From Chlorella sorokiniana (Eukaryota; Chlorophyta; Trebouxiophyceae; Chlorellales; Chlorellaceae): a stretch of 64,000 nucleotides of DNA. A model generated the notes under the pieces. It did no database searches. It had not been told where the DNA came from and saw nothing but the letters and a program-made list of their open reading frames with translations. The position numbers and the translations under genes are program-made. Numbering within the stretch: the stretch's first letter is position 1; every line of letters starts with the position of its first letter. This document shows, piece by piece, positions 47,401-57,856 of the stretch. The stretch lies in assembly GCA_025917655.1 (NCBI GenBank), contig CP084613.1, positions 2,234,001 through 2,298,000 of the forward strand. The letters are read 5' to 3'.

Positions 47401-47719
47401 TACCCTACGGTTCGAATCCACATCCGACCTCGGCAAGCTGCTGGCCGTGTTCCTGGGCAGCGGGGTCACGCTGGCAGACGGCACAGTGGTGCCGGCGACC
47501 GCTAGCGGGCGGCCCCGCCTGTTCATAAAGTTGTTGAAGTTCATCACGCTGCTGGCGTATTGCCAGCGTCACGGGAGTCCCAACCTGCAAGCAGCGAAGT
47601 ACATCATGGCGGCGACCGATGCCACCGGCCAGCGGGGCTGGTGGACCGACGCCAAGCACTGGCGCTACATGTGCGCTGCTCTTTGGCCCGGCCTGCCCAT
47701 ACCCGACCACGAGCACTGA
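44438..47719 (+). CDS. Nuclear-encoded double-motif LAGLIDADG-family protein
   Basis: Twelve segments with clean GT-AG borders join in phase to about 584 residues: 44438-44477, 44596-44745, 44874-44999, 45252-45376, 45487-45708, 45850-46237 (containing one frame break), 46345-46408, 46627-46694, 46804-46897, 47050-47175, 47367-47719. The first ~190 residues are acidic/Pro-rich (MSEWDFNGSESDAEFVEPPP; SSESSDSDADD) with basic patches (RVQRKRG) and no obvious transit peptide. Motif 1 is TFGFLHTDGCISF (residues ~202-214), keeping the catalytic Asp of LAGLIDADG. It is followed by the usual strand-helix LNVRFCQSNPSALLALKKAW...GI and LLNLLHEALIVKRHQAGLAL. Motif 2 is FCGACAGNGGTYLRL (~420-434), where Asn replaces the catalytic Asp, followed by RPQFNLSWGRDAPGLLVLVW, YSTLRFESTSDLGKLLAVFL and RLFIKLLKFITLLAYCQRHG. 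The only break is at a G9 run (46032-46040), where one base fewer restores the frame. Family members are intron homing endonucleases or RNA maturases; this one is probably a maturase-like or otherwise domesticated protein. Confidence 0.8.
47021..47038 (+). repeat. (CA)9 microsatellite after C10, in a LAGLIDADG-gene intron
   Basis: Ten C followed by nine CA units, ending 11 bp before the acceptor of the exon that completes the second LAGLIDADG motif. Confidence 0.9.
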
Positions 47720-47983
47720 TGTGAGGGGCTGACCCTCACACTTGTGCTGGCCCCAAGCTGCTGCTGCTGCTGCCCACTTTCATTCCACCTGACATTCGTA
47801 CACAAGGCCATGCCCTTCTGTCTCGTGCTGAACCCACACATGCCTGTTCCTGCCTGCTTGCACCTCCATCCTGCCACTTGCTCATCGTACACAGTTTACA
47901 CTCGCTTCCGTACTTTCTTGTTTGCCAAAGTGTGTGTGGAGCTCCGCGAGCAGCACGTAGGCTCGTGTGTTAGCCGACTCGTG

Positions 47984-47988
47984 TGTAA
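47984..47988 (+). terminator. Candidate TGTAA poly(A) signal for the LAGLIDADG gene
   Basis: TGTAA 265 bp after the stop at 47719. Confidence 0.35.
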
Positions 47989-48307
47989 CCAGGTCAAGGC
48001 CGTGGTCATGCACGAACCAGACTAGGAGTGTGAGTGTCCAGCCCAAAGGGAGGATGCCCATACTGGGCAACAGCAGCGCGGGCAGCGGTGGGTGGGAAGG
48101 GCCGTCGGCTGGTGCGCTCAGCGCCGACATTTCACGTGATCGGACGGGTACATGTGCATGGCCTCTTGGATCACATACTTGGCATCGACCGCTCCCATCT
48201 AGTCCTCTGCACAGCAACATTGCAGAGGGAGAGTCGTGTGACAGGCACGCGCTCCGACGCGACTGACTGACAGCGGGGCCTCCTCGGTGCAGCCACGAAC
48301 ACTGCAT

Positions 48308-48312
48308 TTACA
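48308..48312 (-). terminator. Candidate TGTAA poly(A) signal for the Cys-rich gene
   Basis: TGTAA on the minus strand 175 bp after the stop at 48487. Confidence 0.4.
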
Positions 48313-48486
48313 ACGAGCTGGGCGACTACGGCGGCATCTGAGGCGTGGGGGGCGCCGCTCCCAGCCACCAGCCCCTGCAGCGTCAGGAGCGGTGCCGCGC
48401 GCTCCCCTGCCCTGCCCCTCAAGGAAAGCTGCCCTGCTTCGCCCGCTCCCTTGTGAACGCTTTCATGCACGGTGCTCTGCATTGCA

Positions 48487-49576
48487 TCAATCGGAATCGC
48501 TGCCGCTGCCCCGCCTGGCGCGCACGGTGCGTATGTGCTGGTGCGGGTAGCGCCTGCCGCACTCCTCGCAGGGCTGCTGCCACTCCTCCCCCTCCTCCTC
48601 CTCCTCGCCGCTGCCGCTGTCGCTGCTGCCTGCCGCGCCTCCTGCCCAGCCGCCGCTGCCTGGCGATCGCAGCACGCCGAGGCGGCGCAGCCAAGCGCCC
48701 ACCGCCTCCTCTCGGATGCACTCGGGGCGCCAAAGCGGTCCAGCCCGGCAGCGCCCACCAGGCACCCGGAACGAAAGCATACCAGTCCTGCGCGCATCAC
48801 AAAAGGGCGGCTGGTCGGGGGAAGGCACCGCGCAGCGTTTGCACCGCGCCGTGCGGAGGCGGCCGCACTGCAGCCGCACCGCTCCCACCTGGGCAGGGCA
48901 ACGAGCGGAGCTGCAGTTGCAGTGAGCTGTGCGGGTTGACGAGGGTGCGCGTGAAGCGGGTGCCCTGGTACAGGTGGGCCAGGGTGGCCAGCTGCTCGTC
49001 CAGCTCATCGCCCAGCGGGGACCCTTCCAGCGCCAGGTGGCACACCCACGGCCCCGCCCAGTCCCCCGCCTCCCGCAGCAGCCGAGCCTCGGGCACGTCG
49101 GTCAGGCTGCCGTGGCCCTGCTGCTGCAGTTGCGCCTTGACCTGCGCTTCATGCTGCAACTGCTGCAGGCGGCGCGCTTGCAGGCGGCCTGCAAGGGGCG
49201 GGGCACGCGGGTGTGGTGGCTGCAGCGAGCTGAGGGTGCGCACGACACGCCGCTGCCTCTCACCAAGCTCTTCATCATCCTCATCCGTCGCCAAGTCGTC
49301 ATCCAGCTGTTGTACTGCTGCTGCTGCTGCTGCAGGTGGCGGTGCACGCGAGGGCTGGCCAGCGGTGCCAAGCACCCGGCCCGCCACCCTGAGCCGCTCC
49401 TTGCTGCGGTCGTGGATGCTTAGCCGTGCCTTCAACCGGGCAACTAAGGCTTGCTGCTCCAAATCACGCTGGCAGCATGATTCCAGCGTAGGGTCGCAGG
49501 CTAAGGCCTCGCAGGCGGCTGCCTCCGAATTGAACGCATCCGCTTCCTGGCAGCACGGGTCTGCCGCCGTTGCCAT
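48487..49576 (-). CDS. Cys-rich protein with possible zinc-binding C-terminus, unknown function
   Basis: Start at ATG 49576 (MATAADPCCQEADAFNSEAA). An N-terminal helical region (CCQRDLEQQALVARLKARLS), a poly-Ala tract coded by a CAG/CTG repeat (49314-49334), an acidic patch (LDDDLATDEDDEELGERQRR), and a coiled-coil-like part (LQARRLQQLQHEAQVKAQLQ) follow. Next comes LARLLREAGDW-type sequence ending YQGTRFTRTLVNP. A one-base break near 48895 leads to GAVRLQCGRLRTARCKRCAV and PPFCDARRTGML, then an acidic Ser/Glu stretch and CEECGRRYPHQHIRTVRARR before TGA 48487-48489. The paired CxxC and HxH-type residues suggest a zinc site. No family is recognised. It is divergent from the SR-protein gene, with 352 bp between starts. 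Confidence 0.55.
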
Positions 49577-49928
49577 CACCAAGGGACGGTGTGTTATGGT
49601 GCCTTCCCAATGATAGCCCCTTGTGTGGTCGACACCCTGGGACAGAAGTGAGGCGTATGTCAAAGCCTGACGGCTTGGCAGCACGTCGGCAGGGTTTCAA
49701 GCAAGAGGGCTGACGAGAGGGCGCCCTAACCGTGAGAATCGAGCTTCGGCATGAGAGCAACCTGGAAAAGAATCATAGGAGCCGCGGAAATGGCCCTTGT
49801 ATCTGCACCTGTACCCCGGCTCCGGCGGCAAGACTTCTGGGCGCTCTCCGCCCCTGTCAGGACTCTTGCAGACTTGGGCGACGGGGTCATTGCTCGTGAC
49901 CTGCCTGATACAACTGTTGCTCCCCGAG
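49577..49928. promoter_or_regulatory. Divergent promoter region, Cys-rich gene / SR splicing factor
   Basis: 352 bp between start codons. No TATA box is obvious; nothing else recognised. Confidence 0.45.
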
Positions 49929-51259
49929 ATGGCGGCCGCAGTCGGCACCCGCGTGTTTTGTGGCGGCCTGGACGAGAGGGCAAGCCAGCAGGAGCTGGAG
50001 GCGGAGGTGACCATGCACGCCAAGCCTCTCACGCCGATCAGCGCCGCTTCGCCAAGGGCACCTTCGGATGGGCCCTTTCGCTTGCCGGCCTTCTTCTCTG
50101 CTGGACGGCTTGAGTGATGCCTGGGAGCGCGTCTAACGCGGCACCGCCAGCGCTTCGCGTCGTTTGCCTGAATGCCTCGCGGCGGCGGGAAGCTCGGGAA
50201 GCGGTGCACGCTAGCAGCCGCGCAGCGCCGAGCCAGCCTCGCAACTCGATTCTGCTGCCACCTCCTGCTGTTTAGTTCTCCAAGTACGGACGCGTGTCTC
50301 AGGTCTGGATTGCCAGGTGAGCCTGGACCTGTATGCGGAGAAAGCTTGCATGTCTGTTTCCTGCGAGCCCGTGGCTGATCACCTGGCCGAATGCCAACCC
50401 TCATCCTGCAGGAACCCCCTGGCTTCGGTTTCATCACGTTTGACGATGAGCGCGACGCCAACGATGCCTGTGCGGGTCTGGACGGGAAGAACGGGTGGAA
50501 GGTGGGATTTGTTTTTCGCACGGCCGTTGCCCAATGATGGAAGGCCCTTTCACGGACATGCTCACTTTCATTTCTCATGGCATTCCTTGCGCCTTTGCAG
50601 GTAGAGCGTGCCCGGCCCAGCCGCCGTGAGGGCGGTTTCGGCGGCCGCGGCGGTGGTGGTGGTTACGGTGGCGGCGGCTACGGAGGTGGCGACCGCTATG
50701 GTGGTGGTGGCGGCGGTGGCGGCGGTGGCGGCTTTGGCCAGTCCAAGTGCTATGCATGCGGCGAGGTGGGCATTTGCAACACAGTATTGGTGCAGAGAGG
50801 CGCTGAGCCAGCCTTGCTCAGTTGATTGGTTGGGGCCGGCTGTGCGCCTACCCCGCTGGGACTCACGCTGCCTGCCCTCCTCCACGCGTCGCAGATGGGC
50901 CACTTTGCCCGCGAGTGCCGCAACAACCCCCAGGGTGACGGTGGCGGTGACCGCTACAATGGCGACCGCCGTGGCGGTGGCGGGCGCGACTACGACCGTT
51001 CCGACGACCGCCGTGACCGGCGGGAGGACAGGTGGGCCCTGCCTGCCATGGCTGGCACCTCTGTGCTGTGGCACCTGCTGGGGACAGCCCTGCTTTGAAC
51101 TCAGCACCAGCTGCAAACATGCAGTACGCCCCGCTCTCCCTCAGGTACGACGACCGTCGGGACGACCGCCGCGAGCGCGACTACGACCGCCGCGATCGCT
51201 CCCCCAGCGCTCTCGCAGCCCCGCCCGCGAACGCCGCTCCTCCCCCCGCCTATGATTGA
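49929..51259 (+). CDS. RSZ-type SR splicing factor (RRM, CCHC zinc knuckle, RS tail)
   Basis: Binds pre-mRNA and helps choose splice sites; SRSF7/RSZ22 relatives. [20 protein letters not shown] (ATG 49929) carries RNP2, then [14 protein letters not shown], and [20 protein letters not shown] carries RNP1; the exons join in phase. A Gly/Arg-rich linker (about 50640-50735) leads to the zinc knuckle [14 protein letters not shown] (CX2CX4HX4C), which is split by an intron after CGE. The Arg/Asp-rich part ([20 protein letters not shown]) follows. As assembled, the last exon ends in Ala/Pro-rich sequence at TGA 51257-51259. A one-base change in the C5 run at 51201-51205 would instead give [15 protein letters not shown] and a stop at 51253-51255, a proper RS tail, so the assembled C-terminus is probably wrong. 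Confidence 0.93.
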
Positions 51260-51756
51260 GCAGCATGCGGCAGAGGACCCATCAGCTCTGCCCCTGGGCC
51301 CTAATGATACACAATGCGCGCGACTGCTGCATGAAGTGCTTTGAACACATGACGCCGCCCTAAAACGCGTGACGGTTGCTGCGCAGCACGCCTGGCACCA
51401 GGCCCTGCCTGCTTTTGCGTTCCATTCCAGTCCCACACACCCTGGCGGCCAACACCGCATACGTTGCCTGCCTGTCCCTTTTCAACAGTATGATGCTTTG
51501 CGCACGATGAACACATGCCCCACATGGTGTGCCCACCACCTCCTCCCTGTCCTGTGAATCTTGTGACTAGAGCACCTGGCACCGTGGCCCCTGCTAGCTT
51601 GGGCGCAAAGCCATCTCCCTCTCATCAAGCGGTACAGCCCAGGTTGCAGGCGATGTAGTGGGGTAACAAGTTTGGTCGGGTTTTCACAGTCAGAACTTGC
51701 AGCGGCAATGTGTAGCAGAACAGGGACCAAGCATCAACAGCGCACAGCAGTATGTG
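51260..51756. other. Convergent 3' region, SR protein / SMU1
   Basis: 497 bp between stop codons. No exon, repeat or TGTAA signal recognised. Confidence 0.5.
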
Positions 51757-54519
51757 TCAAGGCTTCCACGTCTTCAGCGTGCCATCCGCTGCGTGCGTGG
51801 CCAGCAGGTTGCGGTGCGGGTGGTGCGCGAGGCCAATGGGCTCCTTCTCCGCCACCTGCAGGGCCAGTGCAGGGGCTGGCTGGCATGCGGGTGCTGCAAA
51901 GCGGCGTGTTGCCTCAGGCCGGTGTCGCAGGGGCGCGCCCCCAGCCCCCAGCCTCTCCCTGGCTGCGCCCCCTCGCCCCACCTGCATCAGGTGCTCCAGC
52001 TTGCCGCCCTCTGTGGAGAAGCAGTAGAGCACGCCGTCCTCGCCCAGGCAGTAGGCCCACTCCCGCGCGGCGACAGGCAGAAGGCCAGGAAATCGCCACC
52101 CGTCTTCTTGCCCGATTGCAAGCTCCTCACCACCTGCACCCAGCGTCGTCAGCGGGGGGTGGCTGCCCTGCGCACGCAGCGCCCGCCTGGCTACCCAGCG
52201 CTGCCCAGCTGTGCTTGTGCGCGCGCGGCCTCCTCTCCCTCACGAAGGCCCCCCTGCCACCCTGCGCACCTGCCCCTGCAGCGTCATGAGGTAGAGGGTG
52301 GGCGGCGCGTGGCCACCAGCAGCTGGTCCACGTTTTGGGGGTTGAGCGCCACGCCCACCACCGGCGCCTCGGCCGCTGCGCTGGCCTGTGGCGGGCGGAA
52401 GACAAAGGCGCAGTCGCAGGTCTTGGCGTCCCACACGCGCACCGTGGCATCCGAGCCCGCGCTGATGACCTGCAGGCGCCGACAGCAGGGCTTGAGGCTC
52501 AGGAGGGGTACATGCGGGCCAGCTGGCACAGCACGCGCAGCGCTTGGCCCACCTGCGTGCCATCCGCCGAGTAGATGGCGGCGTTCACAAAGGAGCTGTG
52601 CCCCCTGAACTCCTTGAGCATCCTGCCGCTCTTGATGCCGTGCACCCTGCACCCAAGCGCCCCCGGCGCACAGCGGCAGGGTGTCATGACTGGGCAGCAA
52701 GGCTGTGCATGGGGGCGAGGTGCCAACAATGGACGGGATGAGGGGGCTTGCTGCAGCCCTGCTGCTGCGCCTGCCCACCTACCCGCCCTGCCCCTGCCCT
52801 CGCCCCTGCGCCGCCCCGCCCACCTGACCAGGCTGTCATAGGAGGCGGAGAGGACGTGGGTGCCATCCCGCGAGAAGGCCAGGCTGGTCACGCCCTGCGA
52901 GTGCGCCGACTCGAAGCGGCGCACGCACTGCCCGCTGCGCACGCGCCACACCTTGACGCGACCCTGCTGGTCGCCGCTGGCCAGCAGCTCCCCGTCCCGA
53001 GAGAAGGCCAGCGCCAGCACCGCGCTGTCGTGCAGCATGAACTGCTCCTCCGCCTGGTACGCCAGGTCAGCCTTGATCCGCCCCGTCAGAGGGTCCCACA
53101 CCTGGGGGCAGGGGGAGCGCGCGAAGTAGCGCCGTCACCGCCCAGGCTGGACCCTCCAGGTCCCCATGGCTGCTCAGGGCCAGCAGCGCAGGATGGAGCG
53201 CGCCGCTGCCCGGGCGAGCCTCTACGCCCCCGGCCGCACCCCCGTGTGCCCCGGCCCCACCCACCTCCACAAACCCGTCCACGCTGCCGGTGACCAGCAT
53301 CTGCCCGTCGGGCGAGAACACTGCGCACTCTGCGTGGCTGTTGGACCCAAACTTGACCTGGCGGTCCAGCACCGTGGGGAAGGCCTCCACCTCGTCCCGC
53401 GCCCCCGCAGCCGTGCCGCGGAACAGGTCAAAGGCTGCCCCGGGGGAGCAGACCCTGCTGCTGCTGCCTGCAGGGGAGGCAAAACAGGGGAGGGGCCGCC
53501 ATGGAGAGCAACCAGCAAGTGCATCCTGCTGCCGCCCCCCGTGGCGCCCTCGCTGCTGCGCTTCACGCCCCCGCCCCCACCCCCTTCACGCACCACTTGA
53601 GTGCCTGCCCCACCAGCGCCATGAGGCGCGAGGGCGGCACCGTGGACACCTCGCTGCTTAACGCGTGGGCTAGCTGCGCGCGGCGTTTGTCGCGGGCGTG
53701 CCGCCGTACAGCTCCCGTGCGTCAAAATAGGCGCGGGTGGCCAGGTGCTCCAGGCGCAGGCAGCGCTCGGCGTCGTCGCCCTTCATGCGCGCAAACACCT
53801 GGCTCTGGCGCAGCATCGCGCGCGCCGTGTCCGTCTCCCGCAGCTCGATCAGCTCCAGCACCACCTGGGGGCCAGGCGGGTGGCTGCCTCAGCCGCGCTG
53901 GCACACCCACCCACAGGGCAGGCGTGACGGCAGACCTTCGCTTCAGCGGCCCTGGACTCCACGGGCAGCCGCTGCCCTCAGCAGCGACCTGGTCCCGGCC
54001 TGACCCTGCTCTGCCTGCATGCTGCGGCAGGGGGCAGCTGCTCCCTGGCTGCCCACCTGCTCATAGAGGTCCTCCAGCTTGGCACGGGGTAGCTTCAGGT
54101 TGGCCACCTGGGGCAGCACCAGGTCCCACCGCCCGTTGTTGATGTCCGACACAAACGTCTCGATGCTTTCCACTGTGTTGAGCGATACCTGGCACTCATT
54201 CTGCGCAAAGCAAGGGGGGCAGCGGCTATCCTCGGTGGTCCCACCTTGTGCGCTGGCGGCGACCGGCACCGCCCTTGTGAATTCACTGCTCCATGCCGCG
54301 AAGCGGCGCACCTGGATGGCGTTAAACGACTCGACAAGCGAGTTTTCCTTGCAAAACTGCAAGATAATCTTGATCACGCTGCAAAATCGAGGCGGAACAG
54401 TGTGGCAGCGTGTGTCGGGAGTCCGGGGGCATGATGTTTCCAGAGTGAGCAAATAATATAGCAGATCTATAAGCAACAGCATACATCGCTTACTCTGTGG
54501 CTTCTATTTCCAAACTCAT
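51757..54519 (-). CDS. SMU1: SMU1 spliceosomal WD40 protein
   Basis: Component of the spliceosomal B complex acting with RED/IK. The tiny first exon (54519-54494) encodes MSLEIEAT and joins at GA|C to [20 protein letters not shown] (LisH). CTLH region: [52 protein letters not shown]. Then [16 protein letters not shown] and a run of WD40 repeats: [119 protein letters not shown], and the C-terminal [20 protein letters not shown] ending LKTWKP. This follows animal SMU1 almost block for block. Frame breaks near 52310 and 52070 occur in the last two repeats. Stop TGA at 51757-51759. Confidence 0.95.
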
Positions 54520-55567
54520 AGCTCCCTGCCTCCTCCCTGCCACCTACAAGCTCCCGTTCTCACAGTGATGCGGTTGTGGACGGCGCAAAAGGCAAAGACG
54601 CTTCTCGCGGCACTAGCGGTGTACAGCAGTGCAGCATGCCCAGCGGCAGGCGGCAGGTGCAAGGTTGTGAATTGCACTTGAAACCTCCCAGGCAATTTAG
54701 ATACACTCTCGATAACTGATTATGAGCTTTCCCATTGACAAAAATGTGAAACGATACAAGTGCAAATCACCTGCTTATACCCTGAACCGGTTGCGTCAAG
54801 GGGCTCTTGCGTTCCTTGATGCCGAGGGTCTCTGCCTTGCTCTGCCGCGGTATCTCTGCCATGCGTGCTATATTGCCAGGATGCTTTGAGCCTCAGTGCA
54901 TGTTCAATCTGTGCGCACCCATGTTTAGGGGTCCCATTCAAGTGAAAGGTTGTCATCATACATGCTGGTCTTTGGGTTGTTTTAAAGATACATCCGCAGA
55001 CCAGCAGCTCAACTCTCTTAACATGCCAGGCATTTGGGCGCTTCAGGCACCTCAATAATGGGTCCCCTTAAAATGGAGGCGCAGGTGGCCAAGCCCCTTT
55101 TGCTGGTAACAAGTCAGCGCTGCCTGGTGCCAGCGCTAATTGTAGCCCTGCATGCCCCAGAGCTCTCCATCTTGCCATTCCCACCTTTCTCCCTGGAGAC
55201 TCAACATATGATCAGCGGTCACTTACACGTTTCATGTTTTGTGGGTTATCGGAGAAAGCAGGACAAGGACATGCACCTTCTTCTTTTGTTACAGAAAGAC
55301 GGCCCCTGCCAGGATACTTTCGCGCGCCCCAAAAAGGCAAGTTGGATGGTCAAAGTGGGTGAAGACCCATGTAGCAGGTGGACTCTGCAATCAGGGCTGG
55401 ACCTACGTCGGCGTAGCCTAGGGCTGCGATTGGCTGCTTGGCAGCTGTCCAAACGCGGTGACAGTGGAGGAGGCCACAATTGCCAGCCTGTTGCAATTGT
55501 GGCCCCTGGTCACGTCAATGGGTAGGTTGTCGGAGGCTGGGCGGGGCCATCCGCTCACAGTGGGACA
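54520..55567. other. Long gap upstream of SMU1, with a hairpin near its far end
   Basis: 1,048 bp, less GC-rich than its surroundings. It holds the SMU1 promoter and the 3' UTR of the Gln-rich gene. A plus-strand open frame at 55034-55525 has no protein-like pattern. A perfect 12-bp inverted repeat is listed separately. Confidence 0.5.
55472..55504 (-). repeat. Perfect 12-bp inverted repeat (hairpin) in the 3' UTR of the Gln-rich gene
   Basis: Arms ggccacaattgc (55472-55483) and gcaattgtggcc (55493-55504) flank a 9-nt loop. It begins 64 bp beyond the stop codon at 55568 in the transcribed direction, so it should be in the mRNA. Confidence 0.85.
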
Positions 55568-57856
55568 TCAGGACAGGAACTGCGTGACGTCCACAGGCTG
55601 CTGCGGCTGGGCCTGCTGGCCGGGGGCTGCCATCTGCTGCTGCTGCATGCGCTGCATCTGCTCAGCCTGCTGACGCTGCTGCTGCTGCTGCTGGAAGATC
55701 TGCAGCAACATGGCGCGCTGCTGGTCGGGCGGCATGGCCACCAGCTGCTGCTGCATCGCCGGCGGCAGCGTCGTGTACAGGGCGGAGAGCTGCTGCTGCA
55801 GCTGCTGCTGCTGCTGCGCGGCAGCCATTTGGGCTTGGGCCTGCGCAGCCGCTGCAGGCTGGGCAGCAGGCTGCTGGGCAGCTGCAGCCTGCTGCTGCTG
55901 CACGCGCTGCGCATACAGCTGCTGAATGTACTGCAGCTTCTGCTGGGGCGCCAGCTGGCCAAACTGGGCCTGCATCTGCGGGGGCAAACTGGCTATCAAC
56001 TGAGACATCACCATCTGCTGCTGCTGAGGGTTCAGATCGCTGAACTGTGGGGCGCGGGCATGCGCCGTCTGGGCCTGCTGCTGGCGCTGCTGCATGAGCT
56101 GCTGCATGACCATCTGGCGCATGTGGGGCGGCACATTGGCCAGCTGCGCAGCGATGGCTGGGTCCACGGGCTGCGCAGGGAGGGAGCAGGGCTGGCAGCA
56201 GTTAGAGCAGGGAAGGAGAACGCGAACAGATGCACAGTGAGGTCCGCCCGCAACACTGCAGCTCACCCCGGAGTAGCCAGCTTGGCCACTGGGCCGCTGG
56301 CCCTGGCCGTGGTTTGCAGCAGCAGAGCTACGACCGCCGCCACGGTTGGTGGCCTTCTTGCGGCGAGGGCCCTCGCTATCGTCGTCGCTTTCGCTGTACT
56401 CAGAGCTGCAGTGGTGGCGTTTGCGGCGAGGACAAGGCAACAGTGGGGACGAAGCGCACAGGGAACAGGCCAGTGCGAGGCGCCAGGGAATGCTGCAGCT
56501 GGCGAACATGATGGCAGAGGCCGACCTGCTGGGCTCCTCATCCTCCTCGTCGCTGCTGCTCGAAGGCTGGGCCTCCTCCACAGCCCCCTGCCAGATCACG
56601 CTCTTGCTGCGCTTGGCGCCCAGGGGCAGCGTGCCGTGCGCAGCCTGCAGAGACGACGGCAACACCCTCAGGCCAACGAGCATTAGCTCAGTAGCACAAG
56701 AAGCTGAGATGAGAGCAAGCTTTCCGGATTCACGGCGCCATGCGCACCTGCTTCAGGCGGCCCCAAGCAGCGCGGGTGCTGCGTGGTCGCCTGGGGGTGG
56801 CGGTGCGCAGCCGGCGCGGGATGGGCATGTCGGCGGGGGACTGGCCCACTGGGAACAGCACCTCGTCCTCCTCCGCTGCAGCCTTGCGGGAGGCCAGCTT
56901 GCGCATGCCAATGGCGGCAGGGTGGTTCTGGTTGCCACGCACACGCGGCTTGTCAGAAGCTGCCGCAGGTGCCACCTCATCCAGCTTGGGTTGCTTGGTT
57001 GCAGGCTCCTCAGCTGCGGGGGCCTGTACGTCATCCTCATCTTCAAGGGGCCGCTTCTTGCTCCCGCCATCGCCTGCTGGCTCCTCGGCAGAGGGGACCT
57101 CCCCTGCAGCTGCACGCAGGCTCCTCCTTGGGAGCCTGCACAGCGGCAGGCAGGTCTGCCGCTGGCTGCTCCTCGCCAGCCGGGGCTTCCTCAGGTGCAG
57201 GGGCCTCGGGGGCTGCACAGACAGTCGGATCGAATTCTTGGGGCCTGTTTGCTGCTTGAAACGCTATGTCCATCCAGAAGATGCTATGTGTTTGCCAGAA
57301 CAATGCAGACCGCGGCTGAAGCTCCCGGCACAAACGAGTGCACCCCATCCCTGCACACCCTTCACGCTCACCTCGGCAGTCACGGGCTGCACAGCCTCTG
57401 GCGCAGTGCCTGCTGCGCCATCTTCCTGCTGAGCAGCTGGCTGCTCTGGTTCTGCAAGAATGTCCACCAAGTCCTCTCCTGCAGGCAGACGTGTATGGAG
57501 AGCAAGTGAGAGATGACCAACGGTGGAAAGGTGCTCAGGGCGGGCCGCAGGGAGGTGAACCCCAGTGACGCGCAGAACATCGCTGGGCAGGTCACCGGTC
57601 GCAAGCACCAGAAGCAGAAGCAAGGGGAGGAGAAGGCCACCTCGCTGGGCGGAAACAGGACGCAGCTGGCGAGGGCCCAGGTGGCCAACGTCTGTCTGTG
57701 GCAGGCAGGCCCCGGTGGGGGCCCAGAAGGCCAGGGAAGCCGAGTCTTACCGGGAGGTGCGGGATCGACGGCCGGTGGGTTTGAATCATCGGCGCCTGTC
57801 GCCGGTGCCGCAGCGGGCGCTGCCGCGCTCTCTTGGTGGGGTTCCTCAGGGTCCAT
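55568..57856 (-). CDS. Gln-rich acidic nuclear-type protein, unknown function
   Basis: Start MDPEEPHQESAAAPAAAPAT (ATG 57856); then acidic Ala/Glu/Pro-rich exons (EDLVDILAEPEQPAAQQEDG; PEEAPAGEEQPAADLPAAVQ). A conserved-looking core, GGSKKRPLEDEDDVQAPAAE then RVRGNQNHPAAIGMRKLASR and FPVGQSPADMPIPRRLRTAT, continues to LGAKRSKSVIWQGAVEEAQP. Basic/acidic Ser-rich stretches follow (SEYSESDDDSEGPRRKKATN). The C-terminal 200 residues are Gln/Ala/Met-rich (PPHMRQMVMQQLMQQRQQQA; FSDLNPQQQQMVMSQLIASL), encoded by CAG-type codons, ending QPVDVTQFLS at 55568. Repeated P-x-x-M/Q-x-Q-L-type units suggest a transcription co-activator or chromatin protein, but no domain is identifiable. One or two frame changes occur near 57115. 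Confidence 0.65.

Larger units (their letters stand above)
47720..48486. other. Convergent 3' region, LAGLIDADG gene / Cys-rich gene
   Basis: 767 bp between stops. It holds TGTAA candidates for both genes (plus 47984-47988; minus at plus 48308-48312) and a short (CTG)n tract at 47757-47772. No exon is supported. Confidence 0.5.

Noticed and set aside
55034-55525. 163-codon plus-strand frame in the gap upstream of SMU1
   Set aside because: No domain, signal or codon pattern; it contains the hairpin of the opposite gene's 3' UTR.
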